Below, piece by piece: positions 6,603 through 13,919 of a stretch of DNA of 19,983 nt; position 1 is the stretch's first letter; every line of letters begins with the position of its first letter. The DNA comes from JAWXBM01 sp034440115 (GTDB lineage: Bacteria; Pseudomonadota; Gammaproteobacteria; Xanthomonadales; SZUA-36). The notes beneath the pieces are model-generated. The model was not told where the DNA came from. It ran no database searches and saw only the letters and a list, made by a program, of their open reading frames with translations. Location: NCBI GenBank assembly GCA_034440115.1, contig JAWXBM010000096.1, positions 1 to 19,983 of the forward strand, given 5' to 3'. The position numbers and the translations under genes were made by a program.

Positions 6603-7024
6603 TTGCAGTAGATACCAATTTCTTGTTGCGTTATCTGCTTGGCGACGACCCGGCCCAATCGGAGAAAGCGGAAAAGCTCTTCATCGGCAACAATAGGGTA
6701 CTGGTTACCGACGTTGTATTAGTTGAAACCCTCTGGACGCTAAAAGGCAAAAAATACCAATTGGGCAAAACCGATCTGATGGGCGTTGTCCGGGCACTGT
6801 TTGAGGAATCCAATATTCGATTTGAAGATGGGCAGGTTGTATGGATGGCTTTAAACGATTATCGCAAAGCAAAGCCAGTCCGAGGTAAAGTCGCGGACTT
6901 CGCCGACGCACTCATCATAAATAAGGCCAAATTCATAGCTAAATCCCTGAACATATCGTTTAGCGGGTCTTATACTTTCGACAAGGCTGCCCAAGCCCTA
7001 GCTGGAGCGAAGGCACCCATTTAA
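6599..7024 (+). CDS. PIN-domain ribonuclease toxin (VapC-like)
   Basis: 141 residues, TTG start inside the antitoxin stop. The single PIN domain begins IAVDTNFLLRYLLGDD; the acidic residues expected to bind Mg2+ are Asp5, Glu43 (VLVETLW), Asp100/Asp103 (KVADFADALI) and Asp128 (TFDKAA). All are present, so the nuclease looks intact. Known relatives cleave tRNA or rRNA at specific sites; the target here is unknown. An earlier ATG is not available in frame, and coupling to the antitoxin explains the weak start codon. The gene converges with the RND permease (7048) with 23 bases between the stops and no obvious terminator. Confidence 0.87.
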   Translation: MIAVDTNFLLRYLLGDDPAQSEKAEKLFIGNNRVLVTDVVLVETLWTLKGKKYQLGKTDLMGVVRALFEESNIRFEDGQVVWMALNDYRKAKPVRGKVADFADALIINKAKFIAKSLNISFSGSYTFDKAAQALAGAKAPI

Positions 7025-7047
7025 CAACCGGAATTGAACTAAATACA

Positions 7048-10000
7048 CTACTGCGCTGCTTGGGTATGGGTCTTTGTGCCGCGTGATTGGCGGTTGAGCC
7101 AGGTGTAATACAGCAGCGGGATGACCAGCAGGGTCAGCGCGGTGGAAACCAGAATGCCAAAGATCAAGGAGACTGCCAGGCCCTGGAAAATCGGGTCGTC
7201 GATGATAAAAAAGCCACCAACCATTGCCGCCACACCGGTCAACACGATGGGTTTGGCGCGCACGGCAGCAGCGTCGATTACGGCTTTGCGCAAAGGCTGA
7301 CCGCTGGCGATTTCATGGTTGATGAAGTCGATCAGCAGAATCGAATTACGCACGATGATACCGGCCAGTGCAATCATGCCGATCATCGAGGTTGCGGTAA
7401 ACTGTGCGCCCAGCAAAGCATGACCGGGCATCACGCCGATTACGGTCAACGGAATAGGTGCCATGATGATCAGCGGCACGACATAGCTTTTGAATTGGCC
7501 CACTACCAGCAGGAAAATCAGGATCAGCCCAACTGAATAGGCCAGGCCCATGTCGCGGAAAGTCTCGTAAGTAATCTGCCATTCGCCATCCCACTTCACT
7601 GCGGGTGCGGTGGTGCTTTCGGGCTGATTGATGAAAGTCTGCGCAATCGCGTCGTCGCTATCCTTGGCGCGATTGAGTTCGCTGACCAGCGAGAACATAC
7701 CGTAAAGCGGACTGTCGGTAGGCCCGGCATCGTCGCCCGTAACCATGGCATAGGGCAGCAGGTCTTTGTGATAGATGGCCTTCTCCCAGTTCGCCTCGCG
7801 TACCTCAACGACTTCCGAGAGTGGCACCAGTGAGCCATTTGATGCGCGCACACGGATGGCCAGCAATTGGTCGATTGCCGCCTGATCGCCGGCGGGCAAA
7901 CGCAGGCGCACTGAAACGGCATAACGGGCATGGCCGTCCATCAGGTAAGTTGCATCATCGCCGGATAGTGCGGTGCGCAGCACTTGCGCAATGCTGGCCT
8001 GATCCAGGCCAAGGCCCGCAGCACGAACCCGATCAACCACGATGATCTCGCGGGGCGCATTCGCCTCGACGCTGGTATCAATATCGACGATGTCGGAATT
8101 TGCCCGGAACTTCTGCTCCAAGGCGAGTGCGGTCTTGCGCACCGTAGCATAGTCCGGACCATAGACTTCGGCCACAATCGGTGACAGTACCGGTGGCCCG
8201 GGCGGCACTTCAACCAGCTTGACCGAGGCTCCAAACTCATTGCCAATAGCGGTGAGCTGCGGGCGTACGGCCAATGCGATGGCATGACTCTGGCGATTGC
8301 GCTGATGCTTGTCGACGAGGTTGACCTGCAAATCACCGACCAGTGGGCCGCTGCGCAGATAATACTGCCGCACCAAACCATTGAAAGTAATGGGAGCCGC
8401 GGTGCCCGCATACGCCTGCCAGTCCTTGACTTCGGGCACATCGGCCAGACTATCGGCGAGTTTTCCCAGCAAGGCGTTGGTGGTCTCCAGTGTACTGCCT
8501 TCCGGCATATCCACCACGATCTGGAATTCGGATTTGTTATCGAAGGGCAGCATTTTGAGTACAACTGCCTGAATGATGACCAAACCGACCGCGGCCAGAA
8601 CCAACAGGCCCATTGAGCCGAACAGCAAACGCCGTCTTCGTGCCGCATGATCCGACTCAAGAAAGGGTGACATCAATTTATGTGCAACGCGATTGAGCCA
8701 GCCACTGCTTTCAGCTATTGATGTGCCCGTCGTGCCGGATGCTGGCTGGTGATGAGCCAGCAGGCGCAGTGCCAGCCAGGGTGTTACCACCAGAGCGACC
8801 GCCAGCGACAGCAGCATGCCGACCGAAGCATTGATTGGGATTGGCCGCATGTAGGGGCCCATCAGGCCCGTGACAAAGGCCATGGGCAGTAAAGCCGCAA
8901 TCACCGTGAAGGTGGCGAGAATGGTGGGTCCGCCTACTTCGCTGACAGCCGCAGGAATGATATCGCGCAGATTGCCTCCGCCGAGACGTTGATGCCGGTG
9001 GATATTTTCAACGACGACAATTGCATCATCGACCAGAATGCCAATCGAGAAGATCAACGCAAACAGCGAGACGCGGTTGATGGTGAAGCCCATGGCCCAC
9101 GAAGCGAACAGGGTCAACATCAACGTAATGATGACAGCCGCACCGACCACGATGGCTTCGCGCCAACCGAGTGTGAACAGCACCAGCAGGATCACTGACA
9201 GGGTGGCAAACATGAGCTTCTGGATCAGTTTGTTGGCTTTGTCACTGGCGGTCTGGCCATAGTCGCGGGTGACGGTGAAATGTACATTGGAGGGAATGAC
9301 CACACCGACCAGTTCCTGCAAGCGTGAGGCGACAGCCTGGGTAATGTCGGAGGCATTGCTGCCCGGTTTCTTGGCGATTGCCAGAGTTACTGCCGGCGCA
9401 TTGCCACTGACCGGTGCCTTCTCTCCGGCGGGAGCGCCGAACCAGACATAACTGTCCGGCAGGTCTGCGCCATGGTGGATGTTTGCTACATCGGACAAAA
9501 ACACCGGCTGGCCCTGGTTAAGACCAATGACCAGCGCCGAGACATCGGCTGCACTGGCCAGAAAGGTGCCGGCGGTTACTGGCAGCGTGGTATTTGCCAC
9601 AATACGGTCGCCAGCCTGGGTAACCGTGTTGGCAGCGTGAAGTGCTGCGGAAAGGTCCTGGATCGAAAGGCCGTAGGCAGCGAGCCTGGTTGCATCGAGC
9701 TCGACTATGACTGCCCGCTCAGGCGCACCTATAGTGTAAACATCGCGCGTGCCCGGAATGCGTTTGAGCTCGGTCTCGAGTGTACGTGCCACTTCAGCCA
9801 AAGCCGTTGGATTCTGCTCCGGCGCATCGCTCCACAAGGTCACCGTCATGACCGGAACATCGTCTATGCCCATCGGCTGTAGCAACGGCTGACCGACGCC
9901 GAGACCGGCGGGTACGAAATCCTGATTCTGGTAAACCTGATTGTACAGCCGCACGATCGCCGTCTGGCGCGGTATGCCAACCTGATATTCAACGGTCAAA

Positions 10001-10290
10001 ATGGCGACACCAGGTCGGCTGATCGAATAAACGTGTTTGACGCCGTCGATTTCGGACAGCTTCTGCTCCAGCGGATAGGCCACCAGGTTCTCGACATCGT
10101 GCACATCGGCACCGGGGAATGGCACGATTATGTTGGCCATGGTCACATCGATTTGCGGTTCTTCTTCGCGCGGTGTGATCAGCGTTGCAGCTATGCCCAG
10201 CAGAATCGCAGCCACTGCCAGTAAGGGTGTCAGCGGTGAGGACTGAAAAGCTTGAGCAATGCGGCCGGAAAATCCCAGCGTTTGACTCAC
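7048..10290 (-). CDS. RND efflux permease (AcrB-like inner-membrane pump)
   Basis: A large RND permease. The frame is open to a GTG at 10323 (1091 aa), but GTG at 10290 (1080 aa, MSQTLGFSGRIAQAF) forms a GTGA overlap with the stop of the adaptor gene, so I choose 10290. It has the two-fold layout of the family: TM1 (LLAVAAILLGIAATLI), a periplasmic porter loop, TM2-6, TM7 near residue 570, a second porter loop, TM8-12. The proton-relay pair is present in GILVDDAIVVVENI (Asp421-Asp422, equivalent to AcrB Asp407/408). In TM10 GIIVRNSILLIDF has Arg where AcrB has Lys940, a variant common in this subgroup with the N-terminal PREEEPQI signature. The substrate is not readable from sequence. No outer-membrane channel gene is in the operon. 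The operon context suggests a role linked to sulfide oxidation. Confidence 0.9.
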   Translation of the reverse strand: MSQTLGFSGRIAQAFQSSPLTPLLAVAAILLGIAATLITPREEEPQIDVTMANIIVPFPGADVHDVENLVAYPLEQKLSEIDGVKHVYSISRPGVAILTVEYQVGIPRQTAIVRLYNQVYQNQDFVPAGLGVGQPLLQPMGIDDVPVMTVTLWSDAPEQNPTALAEVARTLETELKRIPGTRDVYTIGAPERAVIVELDATRLAAYGLSIQDLSAALHAANTVTQAGDRIVANTTLPVTAGTFLASAADVSALVIGLNQGQPVFLSDVANIHHGADLPDSYVWFGAPAGEKAPVSGNAPAVTLAIAKKPGSNASDITQAVASRLQELVGVVIPSNVHFTVTRDYGQTASDKANKLIQKLMFATLSVILLVLFTLGWREAIVVGAAVIITLMLTLFASWAMGFTINRVSLFALIFSIGILVDDAIVVVENIHRHQRLGGGNLRDIIPAAVSEVGGPTILATFTVIAALLPMAFVTGLMGPYMRPIPINASVGMLLSLAVALVVTPWLALRLLAHHQPASGTTGTSIAESSGWLNRVAHKLMSPFLESDHAARRRRLLFGSMGLLVLAAVGLVIIQAVVLKMLPFDNKSEFQIVVDMPEGSTLETTNALLGKLADSLADVPEVKDWQAYAGTAAPITFNGLVRQYYLRSGPLVGDLQVNLVDKHQRNRQSHAIALAVRPQLTAIGNEFGASVKLVEVPPGPPVLSPIVAEVYGPDYATVRKTALALEQKFRANSDIVDIDTSVEANAPREIIVVDRVRAAGLGLDQASIAQVLRTALSGDDATYLMDGHARYAVSVRLRLPAGDQAAIDQLLAIRVRASNGSLVPLSEVVEVREANWEKAIYHKDLLPYAMVTGDDAGPTDSPLYGMFSLVSELNRAKDSDDAIAQTFINQPESTTAPAVKWDGEWQITYETFRDMGLAYSVGLILIFLLVVGQFKSYVVPLIIMAPIPLTVIGVMPGHALLGAQFTATSMIGMIALAGIIVRNSILLIDFINHEIASGQPLRKAVIDAAAVRAKPIVLTGVAAMVGGFFIIDDPIFQGLAVSLIFGILVSTALTLLVIPLLYYTWLNRQSRGTKTHTQAAQ

Positions 10291-11363
10291 TGCGAAACCC
10301 CATTGCGTTGAAGACTGAGCCACTGACCCGCGGCAGCGGGGTTGGTGGCGTAGCGTTCGCCAGCCTCAAGCCCGGCAAGAATCTCAATCATGTCATCAAA
10401 ATGATGACCACTGCGAACCTGGCGCAGACGTACATTGGTGCCATCGACCACGTAAACGCCCTGTAACTCGCCACGCTCGACCAGCGCGGTAGCTGGCACC
10501 AGCATGCGTTGCACCTCACCGGTAGCAAACGCAGCCTTGACCGTCATGCCGGGGAACAGGCCGGTATTGTCGCCGGGTAATTCGAGGCGCACGGTAAAGG
10601 TATGCGTGGCAGGATCGGCATAGGGAAATACGGTGACCTTGCTGGCACTGACGCGTTGTTTGCCGTTGCCGACCAGAATCACATCGGCCGCTTGCATGGC
10701 ACGAATCGGTGCAATGGCGCTTTGTGGCACCTGCACCGATACGCGCAAATCCTTGAGCGACACACCCGTCATCAGCGGTTGCCCCGGCACCACCGACTCA
10801 CCGATTTGCACATGACGCTCGGTGACAATGCCCGAATAGGGCGCATGCACGACGGTGTAATCCATCTGCTGGCCGATCTCGCTCAGCTGCGCCCTTGCAG
10901 TATCCAGCGCAGCCTTGGCCGCATCGCGTCGTGCGCGTTCCTTATCCAGTTCTGCCTTGGACACGAGCTTGCGCTCATAGATTTCAGAAATGCGCTTGAA
11001 CGAGGCCTGTGCCTCGTCATAAACAGCTTGTGCGGATGCGATTTGCGATTGCGCGCGACTCTTGGCCGATTTCTGTTCGACATCGGTAAAGCGCACAATA
11101 ACGGCACCTTCGTCCACCGTGTCGTTCACGTCATAAGGTAATTCAATAACGCGGCCGCTGGTCTGGGCCGAAATAGTCGCCTGATTGACAGCTTCAACCA
11201 CACCATCCCACACCTGTTCACTGCGTCCCGCCCGTGCCTCGACCACCGCGGTGGCAAAAGTCGGCGCTGCATTGGGCGACCTGCTCTCGGGCGCAGAATG
11301 GTCGCAAGCGACCAGCAGGCAAGTGCCCGCCAGTGCCACCAGCAGTAAAGGCAAACGTTTCAT
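10287..11363 (-). CDS. RND periplasmic adaptor (HlyD/MFP family) lipoprotein
   Basis: 358 residues. The signal peptide ends in a lipobox (LLVAC, Cys20), so the protein should be lipid-anchored in the periplasm. Domains follow the membrane-fusion order: a beta-barrel/lipoyl half (VWDGVVEAVNQATISAQTSGRV ... IVRFTD), an alpha-hairpin (about 95-155, SQIASAQAVYDEAQASFKRI ... ERARRDAAKAALDTARAQL), the second lipoyl half (VVHAPYSGIVTERHVQIGESV), a beta-barrel and a membrane-proximal domain. It links the permease to an outer-membrane channel encoded elsewhere. Both ends overlap neighbours by four bases (ATGA with DUF302 at 11360-11363, GTGA with the permease at 10287-10290), giving tightly coupled synthesis. 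Confidence 0.9.
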   Translation of the reverse strand: MKRLPLLLVALAGTCLLVACDHSAPESRSPNAAPTFATAVVEARAGRSEQVWDGVVEAVNQATISAQTSGRVIELPYDVNDTVDEGAVIVRFTDVEQKSAKSRAQSQIASAQAVYDEAQASFKRISEIYERKLVSKAELDKERARRDAAKAALDTARAQLSEIGQQMDYTVVHAPYSGIVTERHVQIGESVVPGQPLMTGVSLKDLRVSVQVPQSAIAPIRAMQAADVILVGNGKQRVSASKVTVFPYADPATHTFTVRLELPGDNTGLFPGMTVKAAFATGEVQRMLVPATALVERGELQGVYVVDGTNVRLRQVRSGHHFDDMIEILAGLEAGERYATNPAAAGQWLSLQRNGVSQ

Positions 11364-11746
11364 CCGGCGGCCTCATTAATCATCTGCTTCGTTGCAACTT
11401 CGACTTCCGCTGCGATTACGCCGAGCTCAGGGCTGTGCGATAGCATGCCGAGCATGGGTTCGGGGCGGATCATGCCAATCTTGGTCTTACCCTTTTCGGT
11501 ATAAACCGAAATGCGACAGGGCAGGGCCATATTCATACTCATATCGTTGGACAGCACTTTGGCAGCCTGGCCTGGATTGCAAACCTCAAACACTCGGCAT
11601 TGCTCGGCGAAGGCTATGCCTTTGCTGCGCAGCGTATTGCCGAGATCGTGCACGTGTAAAACGCCGAACTGGTGCGCCTTGACTGCCGCATCCAGGTCCT
11701 CGGCGGCCTGCTCAAATGGTTTTTCTGTCTCTCTGATGTAATACAT
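11360..11746 (-). CDS. DUF302 domain protein
   Basis: 128 residues from ATG at 11746 (MYYIRETEKPFEQA), which has AGAGG six bases upstream. A longer frame from 11767 has no ribosome site. It is a compact soluble alpha/beta DUF302 domain: FEQAAEDLDAAVKAHQFGVLHVHDL, then CRVFEVCNPGQAAKVLSNDMSMNMALPCRISVY and a TKIGMIRPEPML strand. No signal peptide, so cytoplasmic. The biochemical role is not established; the family often sits among sulfur-oxidation and redox genes. It contains three cysteines (in QCRVFEVC and LPCRI) that could be relevant to sulfur chemistry, but that is inference. It lies 40 bases after the SQR gene and overlaps the adaptor by ATGA. Confidence 0.85.
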   Translation of the reverse strand: MYYIRETEKPFEQAAEDLDAAVKAHQFGVLHVHDLGNTLRSKGIAFAEQCRVFEVCNPGQAAKVLSNDMSMNMALPCRISVYTEKGKTKIGMIRPEPMLGMLSHSPELGVIAAEVEVATKQMINEAAG

Positions 11747-11786
11747 GTTTGACCTCTTAACGCTCATTGCAATTGCGGTTCAGCAT

Positions 11787-13076
11787 TTACTGTGTCTTGC
11801 TTGCTGATTTCAGCCGCTCAATACCGAGCGCTTTCATGACATATTTTTCGTAAACCGGGTCGGTGTTACCGGTGCGCATTTTGTGCAGGTAGTACTTTTC
11901 GAAAGCCACCTTCGCCAAGTGTACCCACTTACCGACTCCAGCCCAGGTGACATTGCGTGGCGGGATTTGTGGCAGGGCCACAAAGGCCACACCAGTATCG
12001 CCCATGTCTGCCAGGCAGACAGCATTCCAGGTTGCCCGTGCCTTGCCTTCCTGGCCCAGCAATTCGTCACGCAGGTTGTGCGCTATGGCAGTTACCATCG
12101 ATTCAATCATGAAGCCGGTCTTGGGTGCGCCCGTCGGCACCGGAGTGACTTCCACTGGAGGTATCGCCACGCACACGCCAGCCGAAAAGATATTGCGAAA
12201 GGTTGGGTTGCGCTGATGTTCATCGATCAGGATAAAACCGCGCGGATTGGTCAGGCCCTCAATGCCACGCACGGCATTGACCCCAGTGAAGGCAGGTAAC
12301 AGCATTGAATAGGCAAACGGCAGCTCGTGTGATTGACTGAGCTCACCCTTCTTATCCATTTCATCAACCTTGACCTTGCCGGCCTCAACCGCAGTCACGC
12401 GCGCATTGGTAATCCATTTGATGTGCCGCTGACGGAACTCCGATTCGAGCAGGCTCTTGGAGTCGCCAACGCCACCGAGGCCCATATGGCCGATATAAGG
12501 TTCAGACGTCACATAGGTCATTGGCACGCGATCACGCAGTTTGCGCTTGCGCAGATCAGCATCGATGATCATGGCGAACTCGTAAGCGGGGCCGAAGCAA
12601 CTGGCGCCTTGCACCGCGCCGACCACAATCGGGCCTGGGTTTTTGAGGAACTCTTCATACGCTTTCCAGGCCGTTTCCGAGTGCCCGCCGGTGCATACCG
12701 ATTGCGTGTGCCCGTTTTCAGGCCCCAGCCCGGGAACCTCGTCGAAAGCCAGCCGTGGGCCTGTGGTTATGACCAGATAGTCGTAGTCCAGAATGCGCCC
12801 ATCAATCAGGCGAAGCCGATTGTCTTTAGGCAGCACTGCTTCGGCAGCGCACTGGACAAAGTCGATCGCATGCTTCTTCAGCACCGGAGCCGCCTCGATG
12901 CGGATATCGCCCGGTTTGCGCCAACCAACCGCAACCCACGGATTGGAAGGAGTGAAATTGAACTGCGGATTCTCGCCAACGACCGTTATGTGATGGTCCT
13001 TGCCGACAGTTGCACGAATCTCATAAGCGGCCGCCATACCGCCAAGTCCAGCACCAAGAACAATTATCTTCGCCAT
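11787..13076 (-). CDS. sqr: Sulfide:quinone oxidoreductase (FAD, SQR family)
   Basis: 429 residues. An N-terminal FAD-binding Rossmann motif (IIVLGAGLGGMAAAYEI) and a second dinucleotide fold near 150-165 define the SQR/flavocytochrome c flavoprotein group. The three cysteines needed for sulfide oxidation sit at Cys128 (SVCTGGHSETAW), Cys160 (GAVQGASCFGPAYEFA) and Cys354 (NAVCLADMGDTG). Their placement is almost that of the Acidithiobacillus enzyme (128, 160, 356). A C-terminal segment (VGKWVHLAKVAFEKYYLHKMRTG) forms the membrane-anchoring amphipathic helices. Reaction: sulfide to zero-valent sulfur/polysulfide with electrons passed to quinone, at the inner membrane. ATG 13076 has GGAG eight bases upstream. 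First gene of the operon, divergent from the ArsR gene. Confidence 0.9.
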   Translation of the reverse strand: MAKIIVLGAGLGGMAAAYEIRATVGKDHHITVVGENPQFNFTPSNPWVAVGWRKPGDIRIEAAPVLKKHAIDFVQCAAEAVLPKDNRLRLIDGRILDYDYLVITTGPRLAFDEVPGLGPENGHTQSVCTGGHSETAWKAYEEFLKNPGPIVVGAVQGASCFGPAYEFAMIIDADLRKRKLRDRVPMTYVTSEPYIGHMGLGGVGDSKSLLESEFRQRHIKWITNARVTAVEAGKVKVDEMDKKGELSQSHELPFAYSMLLPAFTGVNAVRGIEGLTNPRGFILIDEHQRNPTFRNIFSAGVCVAIPPVEVTPVPTGAPKTGFMIESMVTAIAHNLRDELLGQEGKARATWNAVCLADMGDTGVAFVALPQIPPRNVTWAGVGKWVHLAKVAFEKYYLHKMRTGNTDPVYEKYVMKALGIERLKSASKTQ

Positions 13077-13159
13077 GATCGCTACTCCGTAATTACTTTA
13101 GATAAAGTTAAGAGTGCGCCCCGGTTGCCATTCTCGCAGTGACTCTTGTCAATACAATA

Positions 13160-13198
13160 CTAAATAAGTACTTGCTAATATACAAGTAACTTATTTAG
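13160..13198. promoter_or_regulatory. Large AT-rich palindrome, probable operator of the ArsR-family regulator
   Basis: Nested inverted repeat between the divergent SQR and regulator genes. Outer arms CTAAATAAGT (13160-13169) and ACTTATTTAG (13189-13198) are perfect; inner arms ACTTG (13170-13174) and CAAGT (13183-13187) extend them with one unpaired base and an 8-base centre. ArsR-family dimers, including BigR/SqrR, bind AT-rich palindromes of this size over divergent promoters. A minus-strand promoter could lie across it (TTGTAT, 17-base spacer, TAGTAT), which would place the dyad directly on the SQR promoter. Confidence 0.75.
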
Positions 13199-13252
13199 AA
13201 TTACCGGAAAGTGAGCCGATTAACCCGAGTTGTTTCGTAACCTGGAGTAAAC

Positions 13253-13576
13253 ATGTCAATCACAGACCCTGCTGCCTTGCGCGCCATGCAGGAGCGTGCC
13301 GAGGAAGCTTCGCAATTATTAAAAACGCTGGCCAATGCGCAGCGCTTACGCGTGCTTTGTTTGCTGGTTGGTAAAGAGATGACGGTCGGTCAGATCAATG
13401 ACCAGCTATCCGACCTAAGCCAATCGGCGTTGTCGCAGCATCTGGCCAAGCTGAGGGATGAGGGTATGGTCAGCACTCGTCGAGAATCGCAGACCATTTG
13501 GTACCGACTGGTCGACGGCCCGGCACAGAGTGTGATTGCAACGTTGTACGATATTTATTGTGCGCCGAAATTTTAA
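13253..13576 (+). CDS. ArsR/SmtB-family regulator, SqrR/BigR-like sulfide sensor type
   Basis: 107 residues with a winged helix: LLKTLANAQRLRVLCLLVGKEMTVGQI, recognition helix SQSALSQHLAKLRDEGMV, wing STRRESQTIWYRL. The arsenic/cadmium metal box (ELCVCDL) is absent. Only two cysteines exist: Cys36 in LRVLCLL and Cys103 in DIYCAPKF. Their positions and spacing (67) match the redox pair of SqrR (Cys41/Cys107) and BigR (Cys42/Cys108), which form a disulfide or tetrasulfide bridge with persulfides and release DNA. GGAG lies 5 bases before ATG 13253. Divergent from sqr with the palindrome at 13160-13198 between, it is expected to repress the SQR-DUF302-RND operon and itself until sulfide rises. 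Sensor type is inferred from the cysteine pattern plus context. Confidence 0.88.
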   Translation: MSITDPAALRAMQERAEEASQLLKTLANAQRLRVLCLLVGKEMTVGQINDQLSDLSQSALSQHLAKLRDEGMVSTRRESQTIWYRLVDGPAQSVIATLYDIYCAPKF

Positions 13577-13919
13577 GAAAAGAGCTTTGCGAAACGTGAT
13601 TCCCTGGCATGAGCGGCAGGGATCCAGCGGAACTACCAGGTTGAGACCTCAGAACTTCAGTGACTTCGCCAAAACCGGACCCTGGCTCCGGTATGGGATG
13701 AGTACTGATCAGGAGTTAAGGTAACTCCAGGCACCCCAGACATAGACTGTGCCTTAAAAGTCCCAAGCGGAATCAGCCGCGGACTGAGGTGTGCTGATGC
13801 ACAGCAAGAGTGCTAATCCCGGCCACGCGGAGGCAACTCACAGTTCCGCAACGCGCGCCTGATCATGATTCTTAGCTCCCTGAAATATATACAAAAAGAG
13901 GCCGAATTATTCCTTTACC
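13577..13919. other. Hairpin-rich non-coding stretch
   Basis: 343 bases without a convincing gene between the ends of the ArsR gene and modF. It holds five compact stems in about 200 bases: TCCCTG/CAGGGA (13601-13622), ACCGGA/TCCGGT (13674-13692), GGAGTTA/TAACTCC with a 3-base loop (13712-13728), GTCC-GCGG/CCGC-GGAC with a bulge (13760-13784) and TGTGC/GCACA (13790-13803). None is followed by a T-run. A 62-codon plus-strand frame reads through part of it without recognisable content. It may be a structured RNA, a repeat or a mobile-element remnant. I do not recognise the class. Confidence 0.5.

Noticed and set aside
7087..10224. Many plus-strand ORFs of 60-150 codons opposite the RND genes
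   Set aside because: They are Gln/His/Asp-rich antisense shadows of a long GC-biased gene, without ribosome sites or known domains.
12333..13142. 269-codon plus-strand ORF opposite the SQR gene
   Set aside because: It mirrors a confidently identified flavoprotein, has no domain and runs through the regulatory gap; an antisense artefact.
13712..13803. Integron attC site or group II intron fragment
   Set aside because: No matching 7-base attC core pair in the right orientation, and no intron domain V or reverse transcriptase; similarity is limited to simple stems.
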